Shown here piece by piece: positions 16,484 to 25,168 of a stretch of DNA of 51,341 bases (positions are counted from its first letter, which is position 1; every line of letters begins with the position of its first letter). Made by a program: the position numbers and the translations under genes. The notes beneath the pieces are model-generated. The model ran no database searches and had not been told where the DNA came from. It saw only the letters and a program-made list of their open reading frames with translations. This DNA is from Gammaproteobacteria bacterium (lineage in GTDB: Bacteria > Pseudomonadota > Gammaproteobacteria > Poriferisulfidales > Poriferisulfidaceae). Location of the stretch: assembly GCA_026706895.1 (NCBI GenBank), contig JAPOXW010000010.1:1-51341 (forward strand). The letters are read 5' to 3'.

Positions 16484-17829
16484 GTCGTGAAACCATCCTG
16501 ATCATCGACGACGAGTCCGATATCCGGGCTCAGATCCGGGACATTCTGTCTGATCATGGCTACCAGGTCCTGCAAGCCGATTCCGCTTCTGTCGCCCGCA
16601 GGCTCGTGCGCCAGCAATCCGTGGACCTGGCACTGCTGGACATCTGGATGCCGGGTGAAGACGGGATGAGTTTGCTCAGGTCGTGGCGTCACGACGACAC
16701 CCCGGAGTTCCCCATCCTGATGATGTCCGGGCACGGCAACATTGAAACCGCGTTGGAAGCCACCCGGCTGGGAGCCTGGCATTACCTGGAAAAGCCTTTC
16801 GCGATGGACAAGCTGTTGCTTAGCGTTTCGCGAGCGTTGGAAACCTACCGCCTGCGCCAACAGAACCGGGTCCTGTCCAAGGATTCTGCGGCGACCGAAC
16901 AGTTGGTCGGCGACAGCCCGGAAATCCGCCGGCTTCGGGAACAAGCGCAGGCGTTCGGCGACGATGGCAACCCGGTCCTGATCCTCGGCGAGCCGGGCTG
17001 CGAATTTCTGGCACTCGCCAATCACATTCACTACAACGGCGTTCGCCATCACTGGCAACTCGTCATCGGCAGCGGACAGAACCTGAATCAGCGCCTGCTG
17101 GAAGAGGCCCCTGGCAATGGCACCTGCCTGCTGCTCGAAGCGCACGGGGGCACGTTGTTCATGAATCCACTGGATCAATTGACGGTCAAAACGCAGAGGC
17201 GCTTGCTGTCAGTGCTTGAAAACCACCATCTCCTCCAAGCAAACGGCACCGCCACGCCGATCGACGTACAGCTCATTGCCACCCTGCACCAGAGACCCGA
17301 AGCCGCGCTGGCCTCGAACATCCTGGATCCCTCGCTGTATGCCCAACTGGCGCCCTACACCTTGACTCTTCCGCCTTTGCGCAAACGGACTCAAGACATT
17401 CCGGAACTGGTCGAACATTATGCCGCCCGTTACTGTGCACGTGAAAGCCTGCCCATGCGCAGTTTTCCGTCCAGCGCGATGGAAATGCTGCGCAAATACG
17501 ACTGGCCGGACAACGTGCACGAGTTGCGACGCCTGGTCTACCAGCTCCTGATCAGCGGCGACGGGGCCGAGGTCGGACTGGCGGAAATCAATCACCTGCT
17601 CCATCCGGTGCCGCAGGCCGATGCGCCTTCCGGAGGATTGGAAAACCTGATGGGCTTGCCGTACCGGGAAGCCCGTACCCGGTTCGAACAGATGTATTAC
17701 CAGTTTCAGATCGAGCAAAGCGGAGGCAGCATGAAACGGCTGTCCGACAGCACCCACATGGAGCGAACCTACCTCTACAGGAAGTTGCGCGACCTTGGCA
17801 TCGAACGTCCGCGGGAGTCCTCTTCTTGA
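16480..17829 (+). CDS. ntrX: NtrX-type response regulator with a degenerate AAA+ domain
   Basis: The 449-residue protein has a receiver domain (about 1-120) with phosphoacceptor D54 in LLDIWMPGEDG and a conserved lysine in LEKPF. A central region is recognisable as a sigma54-activator AAA+ domain, for example LPPLRKRTQDIPEL and WPDNVHELRRL. A C-terminal Fis-type helix-turn-helix is near 420-445. The Walker A motif, normally GESGTGKE, reads GEPGCEFL. The sigma54-contact GAFTGA segment is missing. Walker B, normally GGTLFLDE, reads GGTLFMNP. It probably binds DNA and responds to phosphorylation but cannot act as an ATP-driven sigma54 activator. ATG 16480 overlaps the ntrY stop. Confidence 0.88.
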   Translation: MSRETILIIDDESDIRAQIRDILSDHGYQVLQADSASVARRLVRQQSVDLALLDIWMPGEDGMSLLRSWRHDDTPEFPILMMSGHGNIETALEATRLGAWHYLEKPFAMDKLLLSVSRALETYRLRQQNRVLSKDSAATEQLVGDSPEIRRLREQAQAFGDDGNPVLILGEPGCEFLALANHIHYNGVRHHWQLVIGSGQNLNQRLLEEAPGNGTCLLLEAHGGTLFMNPLDQLTVKTQRRLLSVLENHHLLQANGTATPIDVQLIATLHQRPEAALASNILDPSLYAQLAPYTLTLPPLRKRTQDIPELVEHYAARYCARESLPMRSFPSSAMEMLRKYDWPDNVHELRRLVYQLLISGDGAEVGLAEINHLLHPVPQADAPSGGLENLMGLPYREARTRFEQMYYQFQIEQSGGSMKRLSDSTHMERTYLYRKLRDLGIERPRESSS

Positions 17830-17854
17830 GCGGGACCTGGAATTTTCCTGGCGC

Positions 17855-19216
17855 ATGAAAATCATCATTCTCGGGGCAGGCCGGATCGGCAGTTCGCTGG
17901 CGATCGGGCTGGCACAGGAAAACAACGAAATCACGTTGGTCGACCTGGAAGAGCAGAACCTGAGAAACGTCAGCAACCGCGTGGACCTGCGCACCCTGTG
18001 CGGCAACGGCGCGCATCCCAATATCCTGCAGCAGGCCGGCGCCGAAGATGCCGACATGCTGGTGGCGCTGACCAAGAGCGACGAAGTCAACATGATCGCC
18101 TGCCAAGTCGCCTACAGCCTGTTCAACACGCCCCAGCGGATCGCCCGGGTGCGGGCTGCGGAATACCTGACGCAGGGCAACCTGTTCATGACGGAGGCCC
18201 TGCCGATCGACGTCCTGATCAGCCCGGAACAGATCGCCGCACGCAACATCGAACGATTGATCCGCCGTCCCGGCGCATTGCAGGTGCTGGAATTTGCGGA
18301 CGGCCTGGCACAACTCGCCGTGGTGCGCATCTCGCCCGGCGCCCCTGCTGCCGGCCGGAACCTGCTTGACCTGCAGCATAGCGTCCCCGACGTCCAGTTG
18401 CATGTCGCCGCTGTCTACCGCGACCAGCAGGTCCTGAAGCCGGAGCCCGAACTGCGCCTCAAGGCCCATGACGAAATCGTCGCGCTCACTCGCACGGATC
18501 AACTCAACACCGTCGTGGAAAAACTGAGAACCCAACCTGGCCGGAGCCGTCACATCCTGATCGCGGGCGGTGGAAATGTCGGCAACGGCATCGCGGCACA
18601 ACTGGAATCGGACTGCCACGTCAAGATCATCGAGCATAACGAGTATCGTGCACGTTATTTGTCGGAACAGTTGGCCCGGACGACCGTGCTCCAGGGAGAC
18701 GCGACTGATGACAAATTGTTGCTGGACGAGAACATCCGCGACATGGACGTGTTCTGCGCGGTGACCAACAACGAAGAGGCCAACATCCTGTCGGCCATGC
18801 AGGCCAAGCGCATGGGGGTGTCCACCACGATCGCCCTGATCAACCGCCCTTCCTACATCGACCTGATCGAACGTTCCGTCGATATCGCGGTTTCCCCCCA
18901 GCAGGCCACGCTGAGCGAGTTGCTGACGCACATTCGTCGCGGTGACGTCCTGGCCGTGCATTCGCTGCGACGCGGGCGCGCAGAAGCACTGGAAGCCAAG
19001 GCCCACCAAACGGCAGCTGCAATCGGGCAACCGATCGGCCAACTTAATTTGCCGACGAGTGTCGACATCGCCGCACTGGTCCGCAATGGCGAAATGATCC
19101 TGCCGAACACGCTCACCACGATCCAGCCCGACGACCACGTCATCCTGTTCATCAGCGACAAGCGGTATTTGCGGGATGTCGAGCGGTTGTTCCAGGTCAG
19201 CGCCACGTTCTTCTGA
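17855..19216 (+). CDS. trkA: Trk potassium uptake regulatory subunit TrkA
   Basis: TrkA is the cytoplasmic NAD-binding ring that gates the TrkH potassium channel. The 453 residues contain two RCK repeats. Each has a Rossmann GXGXXG: ILGAGRIGSSLA at the N-terminus and IAGGGNVGNGIA near residue 235, followed by conserved acidic residues that bind the ribose. Each repeat ends in a small C-terminal domain. ATG 17855 gives the exact family start MKIIILGAGRIG. trkH follows after 3 bp. Confidence 0.96.
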   Translation: MKIIILGAGRIGSSLAIGLAQENNEITLVDLEEQNLRNVSNRVDLRTLCGNGAHPNILQQAGAEDADMLVALTKSDEVNMIACQVAYSLFNTPQRIARVRAAEYLTQGNLFMTEALPIDVLISPEQIAARNIERLIRRPGALQVLEFADGLAQLAVVRISPGAPAAGRNLLDLQHSVPDVQLHVAAVYRDQQVLKPEPELRLKAHDEIVALTRTDQLNTVVEKLRTQPGRSRHILIAGGGNVGNGIAAQLESDCHVKIIEHNEYRARYLSEQLARTTVLQGDATDDKLLLDENIRDMDVFCAVTNNEEANILSAMQAKRMGVSTTIALINRPSYIDLIERSVDIAVSPQQATLSELLTHIRRGDVLAVHSLRRGRAEALEAKAHQTAAAIGQPIGQLNLPTSVDIAALVRNGEMILPNTLTTIQPDDHVILFISDKRYLRDVERLFQVSATFF

Positions 19217-19219
19217 TCC

Positions 19220-20686
19220 ATGCCTGTCCAGTACCGGGTTGTCCAGCGCCTGCTTGGCTACCTGCTGACTTTCTTCAGCCTCGGCATGCTGCCGCCTTTG
19301 GCCCTGAGCCTGATCCTGGGCGACGGCGAGGCTTTTTCGTTCCTGTACGCGTTCTTCCTCCTGTTCCTTCTTGGCACCGCCTTGTGGGTCCAGGCGGCGC
19401 ACCGCGCGCCTCGTCGGCAGCCACTGCGGCTGCGCGACGGATTCGTGGTGGTCTCGTTGTTCTGGATCGGCTTGGGAATGGCTGGCTCCATTCCCCTGTA
19501 TATCTCGCCTTCCCTCCAGCTCAGCGGAACCGATGCCGTGTTCGAGGCAGTCTCGGGACTGACCACGACCGGTGCAACCGTGCTGACAGGCCTGGACGAT
19601 ATGCCCCCCTCCATCCTGTTCTACCGCCAATTCCTGCAGTGGGCCGGCGGTCTCGGCATCATCGTGCTGGCGGTTGCGATCCTGCCTCTGGTCGGCATGG
19701 GCGGCGTGCAACTGTACCAGGCCGAAGCACCGCATTCCCTGACCGAGCGGCGCCTGACCCCGCGCATCACCGAAACGGCCAAGGTCCTGTGGTATCTGTA
19801 CTTCGCGCTGACCGCCGCCTGCGGGCTTGCATACTGGCTCGCCGGCATGAGCCCGCTGGATGCTGCCGGCCATGCATTCTCCACCATCGCCATCGGGGGG
19901 TTTTCCACCCACGACGCGAATTTCGGCTACTTCGACAGCGCCCTGATCGAGATGATCGCGATTGTCTTCATGATTCTGGCGGGAGCGAACTTTGGCCTGC
20001 ATTATCTTGCCCTGAGCCGGCGTAGCCTGCAACCATACCGCCAGAACGGTGAGTTCCGGGGCTATGTCACGGTCCTGGCCTCCGTGGGAATCATCTGCAT
20101 CAGCTACCTGTGGGCCACCTCCTTCTACGGCGATTCCGTCGAGACCCTGCGCCATGGGCTGTTCCAGGCCGTGTCAATCGCTACCACCACCGGCTACACC
20201 ACGACCGGCTACGATCACTGGCCCGTGTTCGCCTCCACGTTGCTGTTGCTTGCCAGCTTCATCGGCGGCTGCGCCGGCTCGACCGGCGGCGGCATGAAAG
20301 TCATCCGCTTCCTGTTGATGGTCAAACATGGCGGAAAGGAACTGTACCGGATCATTCATCCGACCGCGCAGGTCACGGTCCGGGTCGGCGACCGGGTAAT
20401 ATCGCAAAGCGCCCTGCAATCGGTCTGGGGGTTTTTCGCCGCCTACATCACCACGTTCACCGTTCTCTTCCTGTTGCTGACGATGACCGGCCTGGATCAG
20501 GTCAGCGCATTCTCGGCAGTTGCCGCGACCCTCAACAACCTGGGCCCCGGGCTCGGGGAAGTCAGCCAGAACTACGCTTCCGTCAGCGACTTCGGCAAGT
20601 GGCTGTTGTGCGCCAGCATGGTCTTCGGTCGCCTGGAGGTCTTCACTCTGCTGGTGATCTTGACTCCGGGCTTCTGGCGTCGCTAG
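19220..20686 (+). CDS. trkH: Trk potassium transporter membrane subunit
   Basis: TrkH is the potassium-translocating membrane subunit of the Trk system and works with the adjacent TrkA. The 488 residues form four membrane-pore-membrane repeats. The filter regions are visible as SGLTTTGATVLTG, IAIGGFSTHDANF, IATTTGYTTTGYD and AVAATLNNLGPGLG. The length agrees with the family (about 485). The stop codon shares one base with the GTG start of the following methyltransferase gene. Confidence 0.96.
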   Translation: MPVQYRVVQRLLGYLLTFFSLGMLPPLALSLILGDGEAFSFLYAFFLLFLLGTALWVQAAHRAPRRQPLRLRDGFVVVSLFWIGLGMAGSIPLYISPSLQLSGTDAVFEAVSGLTTTGATVLTGLDDMPPSILFYRQFLQWAGGLGIIVLAVAILPLVGMGGVQLYQAEAPHSLTERRLTPRITETAKVLWYLYFALTAACGLAYWLAGMSPLDAAGHAFSTIAIGGFSTHDANFGYFDSALIEMIAIVFMILAGANFGLHYLALSRRSLQPYRQNGEFRGYVTVLASVGIICISYLWATSFYGDSVETLRHGLFQAVSIATTTGYTTTGYDHWPVFASTLLLLASFIGGCAGSTGGGMKVIRFLLMVKHGGKELYRIIHPTAQVTVRVGDRVISQSALQSVWGFFAAYITTFTVLFLLLTMTGLDQVSAFSAVAATLNNLGPGLGEVSQNYASVSDFGKWLLCASMVFGRLEVFTLLVILTPGFWRR

Positions 20687-21219
20687 TGAGTTCGCCGGAA
20701 CTCTGGGATTCCCGGTACCGCGAAGCCGCACACGAGCCGCAAGCCTGCGCGGTTCTGCAGCAGCACCCTTCTCATCTGCCGCGACAGGGATTGGCCCTGG
20801 ATCTGGCTTGCGGACGGGGCGGCAATGCGCTGTGGCTGGCACGCCGGGGGCTGACTGTCCACGCCTGGGACTACTCCGAGGCCGGAATCCGGCACCTGCG
20901 CGCGGATGCCGAACGACACTGCCTTGCCGTTCAGGCCGAAGTCCGGGATGTCGTGCTCGAGCCGCCGGAACCAGATCAATACGACCTGCTGGTGGTCAGC
21001 CATTTCCTGGATCGGAGCCTGATGCCGGCCTTGCTCGCTGCGGTGCGCCCAGGCGGACTGCTGTACTACCAGACCTTCCTGGTCGGCCATCCGGGGCCGG
21101 GACCCCGCAATCCCGACTTTCTGCTGCGCCCCGGAGAACTGCCGGAATACTGCATAGATTGGGAGATTCTCCACTCTCTGGAGCAGGACGGACAGGCGCA
21201 ACTGGTCGCGCGCCGGTAA
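20686..21219 (+). CDS. Small class I SAM-dependent methyltransferase
   Basis: The 177-residue protein starts at a GTG overlapping the trkH stop. Motif I is LDLACGRGGNALWLA near residues 38-52, followed by the acidic end of strand 2 in VHAWDYSE. The later YDLLVVSHFLDRSL and VRPGGLLYYQTF are the strand 4 and 5 regions. It resembles the TehB/UbiE-like group, but the substrate cannot be read from sequence. Coupling to trkH suggests co-expression rather than shared function. Confidence 0.8.
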   Translation: MSSPELWDSRYREAAHEPQACAVLQQHPSHLPRQGLALDLACGRGGNALWLARRGLTVHAWDYSEAGIRHLRADAERHCLAVQAEVRDVVLEPPEPDQYDLLVVSHFLDRSLMPALLAAVRPGGLLYYQTFLVGHPGPGPRNPDFLLRPGELPEYCIDWEILHSLEQDGQAQLVARR

Positions 21220-21223
21220 ACGC

Positions 21224-22111
21224 CTACGAGTACAGGGATTCGGGCTGGATCAGCCGTTTGCGGAAACGCGGATAGCTCCACCAGTATTGCGCCACATCCT
21301 CGGCAATCGCCGTCTCCACCATGGCGTTGATGCCGGTTGCGGCTTCCACCCGGTCATGGGAATAAACGCGCGGATCCGCCGCATGGAACGAAACATGGAA
21401 ACCGCCGCGGCAACGGCGCGACTGGATCAGGAGCACCACGACATCCTGCCTCCGGGCCAAGCGGGAGACCAACGCGCCCGTGTTCGCCGGAATTCCAAAG
21501 AACGGCGCCATGACGCCATCCTCTTTCCTGCGCGGGACATGATCCGGCAGGATGCCGACTGCATGACGCTCCTGCAGTGCGCGCAGGAGCAGGCGCACGC
21601 CGGTTGTGTCCGCAGGAGCCAAAATCGCTCCGGTGTGCTGTCGGCCTCGCCGCACAAAATCATCGATGAGGCGGTGCTTCAGCGGACGGTACATGCTGTA
21701 TATGGTGACGTGTCCGGTCAAGTACAGGCCGCTGAACTCCCAACTCCCGAAGTGCGGTGTGACCAGAATGACGCCCTTGCCTTGAGCCTTCGCCTGCTCC
21801 AGCAGATCAAGCCCCGATACCCGGACCGCCAAGGACTCGATTTGGCTTGGCGGCAGGCGCCATAGACGGATCATCTCCAGCATGGTACGGGCTTCATGGA
21901 TCAGGCTCTTGCGGGCCACGCTCTGATGCCAGACATCGTCCTTCTCCGGGTAGCACAGTCTCAAATTGGTCAGACAAGTTTCGAATCGGCGGCCCGGCAC
22001 GTAGCCGATCCAAAGTCCTATAAGGCTACCCAGAAGACGCAGCAGGGGCAACGGCATCCACGAAAGGAACTGCAGCAACCACAGGGAAAAACGGGAGTCG
22101 AATATGGACAT
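21224..22111 (-). CDS. Lipid A biosynthesis acyltransferase (LpxL/HtrB family)
   Basis: The enzyme would transfer a fatty acyl chain to a lipid A precursor at the inner membrane. The 295 residues begin with a hydrophobic anchor (about 10-35). They contain the catalytic H-x4-E motif in TPHFGSWE, the substrate-binding region YRPLKHRLIDD, and the typical C-terminal QYWWSYPRFRKR. Whether it acts like LpxL or LpxM cannot be decided. It converges with the preceding methyltransferase gene and is divergent from pip. Confidence 0.87.
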   Translation of the reverse strand: MSIFDSRFSLWLLQFLSWMPLPLLRLLGSLIGLWIGYVPGRRFETCLTNLRLCYPEKDDVWHQSVARKSLIHEARTMLEMIRLWRLPPSQIESLAVRVSGLDLLEQAKAQGKGVILVTPHFGSWEFSGLYLTGHVTIYSMYRPLKHRLIDDFVRRGRQHTGAILAPADTTGVRLLLRALQERHAVGILPDHVPRRKEDGVMAPFFGIPANTGALVSRLARRQDVVVLLIQSRRCRGGFHVSFHAADPRVYSHDRVEAATGINAMVETAIAEDVAQYWWSYPRFRKRLIQPESLYS

Positions 22112-22163
22112 CTGGCCGGCCTCACGGCGAAGTATAGAATGAACGCAGTTCCCGATAGTCTTG

Positions 22164-23114
22164 ATGCTCTATCCCGCCATCCGACCCTACGCAACCCGCC
22201 GTCTGCAGGTTGACGCCCGGCATGAACTGCATATCGAGGAATGCGGCAGCCCGGACGGATTGCCCGTAGTATTTTTGCACGGCGGCCCCGGCGCCGGCTG
22301 CGAGGATTATCACCGTCAGTTTTTCGATCCGGAGAACTACCGGGTGGTCTTGTTCGACCAACGCGGCTCCGGTCGCTCGACTCCTCATGCGGACCTGACC
22401 GACAACACGACCGCTCACCTGGTCGATGACATCGAAAAAATCCGCGAGGAATTAGGGATCGATCAATGGCTGGTATTTGGAGGTTCCTGGGGCTCGACCT
22501 TGGGGCTGGCCTATGCCGAGGCCCATCCCAAGCGGGTGCTGGGCCTGATTCTGCGCGGCATCTTCCTATGCCGGAACCACGATCTCTCGTGGTTCTACCA
22601 AGAAGGCGCGGACAAGATATTCCCGGATTACTGGCAGGACTTCCTGGAACCCATCCCGGAGGAGGAACGCGACGATCTGATGCGGGCCTATCACAGCCGG
22701 CTGACCGGCCCCGACGAACTGATACGCATGAAGGCGGCCAAAGCCTGGTCCATCTGGGAGGCACGCTGCTCGAACCTGCAACATAACGCCAAGGTCTTGG
22801 AAGCGTTCAGCGACCCGCATATGGCGCTCAGCCTGGCGCGCATCGAGTGCCACTATTTCGTCAACCGGATTTTCCTACCGGAGAATCACTTGCTGGAGCA
22901 GGTTGGAAAACTGGCCGGAACCCCAGGCATCCTGGTACATGGCCGCTACGATGTCGTTTGCCCCATCGATCAGGCCTTCGCCCTGCATCACGCTTGGCCG
23001 GATTCGCGTTTGGATCTGGTCGCCGAAGCCGGTCATTCGGCGCTGGAGCAAGGCATTACTACCGCTCTGATTGCTGCAACGAAGGAGATGCATCTGCGCT
23101 TGACCAAGGCGTGA
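22164..23114 (+). CDS. pip: Proline iminopeptidase (alpha/beta hydrolase)
   Basis: This cytoplasmic peptidase releases N-terminal proline from peptides. The 316 residues carry the family signature: oxyanion segment HGGPGAGC, FDQRGSGRS, nucleophile serine in FGGSWGSTLGLAYAE, and catalytic aspartate and histidine in HGRYDVVCP and EAGHSALE. ATG 22164 gives the standard start; a TTG codon directly before it is a less likely start. It stands alone, upstream of tRNA-Phe. Confidence 0.94.
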   Translation: MLYPAIRPYATRRLQVDARHELHIEECGSPDGLPVVFLHGGPGAGCEDYHRQFFDPENYRVVLFDQRGSGRSTPHADLTDNTTAHLVDDIEKIREELGIDQWLVFGGSWGSTLGLAYAEAHPKRVLGLILRGIFLCRNHDLSWFYQEGADKIFPDYWQDFLEPIPEEERDDLMRAYHSRLTGPDELIRMKAAKAWSIWEARCSNLQHNAKVLEAFSDPHMALSLARIECHYFVNRIFLPENHLLEQVGKLAGTPGILVHGRYDVVCPIDQAFALHHAWPDSRLDLVAEAGHSALEQGITTALIAATKEMHLRLTKA

Positions 23115-23131
23115 ATGCGGATTGCCCCCTG

Positions 23132-23137
23132 TATAAT
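23132..23137 (+). promoter_or_regulatory. -10 element of the tRNA-Phe promoter
   Basis: A perfect TATAAT lies 32 bp before the tRNA and overlaps no gene. It is followed by a G/C-rich discriminator (GCCGCGCGC), which is typical of growth-rate-controlled stable RNA promoters. No strong -35 hexamer is visible at 16-18 bp. Confidence 0.55.
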
Positions 23138-23169
23138 GCCGCGCGCTTGCTCGCAGGTTTTCAGATCAA

Positions 23170-23245
23170 GGCCAGGTAGCTCAGTCGGTAGAGCAGGGGA
23201 CTGAAAATCCCCGTGTCGGCGGTTCGATTCCGTCCCTGGCCACCA
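23170..23245 (+). tRNA. tRNA-Phe (GAA)
   Basis: The 76-nt gene folds as a full cloverleaf: acceptor GGCCAGG with CCTGGCC, D arm GCTC/GAGC, anticodon stem GGGGA/TCCCC with loop CTGAAAA, and T arm with TTCGATT. The anticodon GAA is at 23203-23205. The 3' CCA (23243-23245) is encoded. A terminator follows within 30 bp. Confidence 0.97.
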
Positions 23246-23272
23246 CATCCATCCCTATCAGATTGCGAATGG

Positions 23273-23309
23273 AACCGGCCAATCCGATGCCGAAGGCCGG
23301 TTGATTTTT
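23273..23309 (+). terminator. Intrinsic terminator after tRNA-Phe
   Basis: A perfect 8-bp stem, AACCGGCC (23273-23280) with GGCCGGTT (23295-23302), and a 14-nt loop are followed by GATTTTT. This is a standard Rho-independent terminator. It separates the tRNA from the downstream xre-res promoter. Confidence 0.85.
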
Positions 23310-23340
23310 GCCATTCAATCCGACTGAATATCAGTTCTAT

Positions 23341-23394
23341 TTGACTATAACAATACAGTTTGATATATTGTACTAAAGCGCTGTAAAAATACAG
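23341..23394 (+). promoter_or_regulatory. Promoter and operator region of xre-res
   Basis: TTGACT (23341-23346) and TATATT (23364-23369) with a 17-bp spacer form a strong sigma70 promoter. Two inverted repeats overlap or follow it: ACAATA-N10-TATTGT (23350-23371), spanning the -10, and CTGTA-AAAA-TACAG (23381-23394), just past the expected start point. They are probable autorepressor sites for the Xre antitoxin. Confidence 0.7.
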
Positions 23395-23413
23395 TCCATG
23401 AGAGGTAATCATA

Positions 23414-23812
23414 ATGGCTCAAGCTGAACAGTTGCTGCAACGCGGTCCCAGTGTCACCCGTTCATTGCTTCCGGCAATTTTCAACATTTTCAGCGATTGG
23501 AACCTGAAGGGTGCCCAGCAAATGGTTCTGCTGGGACTCAGCAACGAGAAAACCCTCTACAACTGGAAAAACCAGCCGGAAAAAGCCAAGTTGACGCGGG
23601 ATTTACTGGAGCGAGCCAGTTATATCCTCGGGATTTACAAGTCCCTGCAGATCCTGTTGCCCGACCGGACGCTTGCCGGCCAGTGGCTATCCACACCCAA
23701 TGACAACCCGCTATTCAATGGCACGACACCGCTGGACCGATTGCTGGCTGGGCAAGTCGTCGATTTGGCCACGGTCAGAAATTTTCTCGATGCGGAACGA
23801 GGCGGCTGGTGA
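23414..23812 (+). CDS. Xre/MbcA/ParS-type antitoxin
   Basis: The 132-residue protein has an N-terminal Xre-like helix-turn-helix region (about 15-75), containing GAQQMVLLGLSNEKTLYNW. A C-terminal toxin-binding domain of the DUF2384 type (about 75-132) contains LAGQWLSTPN and FNGTTPLDRLLAG. It would neutralise the downstream RES toxin and repress the operon. AGAGG lies 8 bp before the ATG. The stop overlaps the GTG start of the toxin gene by 4 bp. Confidence 0.9.
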   Translation: MAQAEQLLQRGPSVTRSLLPAIFNIFSDWNLKGAQQMVLLGLSNEKTLYNWKNQPEKAKLTRDLLERASYILGIYKSLQILLPDRTLAGQWLSTPNDNPLFNGTTPLDRLLAGQVVDLATVRNFLDAERGGW

Positions 23813-24501
23813 TCGACATTGGCTCCCTGCCCGACAGTGATGTGGATGAATCGGTCTATCGAGTCATTCTGTCACGCTATCCGCAGATCAGCCTGTTCGA
23901 ACGTGTCTCCAATGCACAGGATTGGGAGGTACTTTACGCCGTTGAATCCTTAACCAATCTCAGATTGCGCGATGAGGTTGGTGACATCCGCATGGTGGCA
24001 CCGGAAGACCGTGTCTACGGCGATGGGGCTTCCTGGATTATGGCTGCCTTTACCCACCCACCGGTGGACGGTCGCGGTGGTCGATTCAACCGGAATTTCG
24101 GCATTTACTATTGCGCTGCCGACGAGTCCATCGCCATCGCCGAATCGGCTTTCCACCGGGCACGCTTCCTGCAAGAATCCAGAATCGGGCAAACTGTGCA
24201 GGAAATGCGTGTCATCCGGGCGCAACTCGGACCCATCGTCCTGCACGACCTGCGGCATCTAACCGAACACGCCATTTATGATCCCAATGACTATGAGGCC
24301 GCTCAACAATTAGGCCATGTGTTGCGAAATGCCAAAAGTTATGGCGTTCACTATCGAAGTATCAGGGCAGATGGGGAATGTTTCGGAGTGATGCGGGCCA
24401 AGGCTCTCTCGGACGCGATTCACTGGCGTTACCTACGCTACCACTATGCGCATGAATCCGGCATCGAGGTTGAATCGTTGGGTGGCGGTGAAAGAGGTTG
24501 A
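23809..24501 (+). CDS. RES-domain toxin
   Basis: RES toxins of Xre-RES modules deplete cellular NAD+. The 230-residue protein has the RES core, with the conserved arginine in GRGGRFN, YYCAADESIAIAES with conserved acidic and serine residues, and VLHDLRHL. The start is the GTG at 23809, coupled to the antitoxin stop; this is the common module order and overlap. The gene is complete, so the module is probably functional. Confidence 0.9.
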   Translation: MIDIGSLPDSDVDESVYRVILSRYPQISLFERVSNAQDWEVLYAVESLTNLRLRDEVGDIRMVAPEDRVYGDGASWIMAAFTHPPVDGRGGRFNRNFGIYYCAADESIAIAESAFHRARFLQESRIGQTVQEMRVIRAQLGPIVLHDLRHLTEHAIYDPNDYEAAQQLGHVLRNAKSYGVHYRSIRADGECFGVMRAKALSDAIHWRYLRYHYAHESGIEVESLGGGERG

Positions 24502-24517
24502 CAACGCATCAGCATTA

Positions 24518-24835
24518 TTAATTGTGCCGCTCGCGCAAGACATACTGCCCGTCATAAAACCCGCTGAAGATCTGATCGGCCAATGGGTGCCGGATCGGGC
24601 GTGATTCCTCGTCCGGTTCCAGGTTGCGTTCCGCCACGTAGGTCTCAAGCGGCTGGCCGTCGACCAGTACCCGGTACCAGGGCCGATCCCGGGGCGGCCT
24701 TGATTTGGCATTGCGTTCGTACCACTCGTCACTCCCCTGGAATACCGGATCCACATCGAAGACTACGCCTCGATATCCGAACAGGCGATGCGTGACCAGT
24801 TGTCCCAGAGCAAACCGCGCTTGGCTTTCCGTCAT
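24518..24835 (-). CDS. hspQ: Heat shock protein HspQ (YccV family)
   Basis: HspQ binds hemimethylated DNA and DnaA in enterobacteria and modulates Lon. The 105-residue protein has the family pattern FALGQLVTHRLFGYRGVVFDVDP, continuing with RPWYRVLVDG and TYVAERNLEPD. It converges on the RES gene with a 16-bp gap, and its start faces the small operon beginning at 24893. Confidence 0.92.
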   Translation of the reverse strand: MTESQARFALGQLVTHRLFGYRGVVFDVDPVFQGSDEWYERNAKSRPPRDRPWYRVLVDGQPLETYVAERNLEPDEESRPIRHPLADQIFSGFYDGQYVLRERHN

Positions 24836-24892
24836 GCCTCAACTCCATCCTTGCGCTTGCTATACTGACAAAAGGCTCTGGGTGTACTGCAC

Positions 24893-25168
24893 ATGGAACG
24901 TACCGTCGAACAGCGAATTCTCGTGGTGATGCGTAAGATTCTGGCACAGATCGTGCGGGAAGTCACGCCGCCTCCAGGCATGAAAACCCCCCTGTCCCCG
25001 CAGACTCTGCAGGACATACGGGAGGCATTCGAGTTGATTTCCACGAGAGAAAAGGAATTGATGGAAACTGCGGGAAAGACCGCCCGTGAACGGCCCCGAT
25101 ACGCGGACGAACCCAAGACCACCCAGGCCGTGCAAATGCCTACCACGAAACGCAAGCTGGATTCATGA
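24893..25168 (+). CDS. Small protein of unknown function
   Basis: I do not recognise this 91-residue protein. It begins with a probable helix, VEQRILVVMRKILAQIVREV, then TPPPGMKTPLS and a second helix, QDIREAFELISTREKELME. The tail is charged and proline-rich and probably disordered. The sequence looks like a two-helix fold without enzymatic motifs. Its stop overlaps the next start (ATGA), so it is the first gene of a three-gene operon. A TATACT at 24861-24866 might be its -10, but no -35 is clear. Confidence 0.7.
   Translation: MERTVEQRILVVMRKILAQIVREVTPPPGMKTPLSPQTLQDIREAFELISTREKELMETAGKTARERPRYADEPKTTQAVQMPTTKRKLDS

Noticed and set aside
17588-20155. An 855-codon open frame on the minus strand
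   Set aside because: It is antisense to ntrX, trkA and trkH, which are certain genes, and its composition is that of a shadow frame in G/C-rich DNA.
23100-23137. TTGACC as the -35 of the tRNA-Phe promoter
   Set aside because: It is 26 bp from the TATAAT, too far for a sigma70 promoter.
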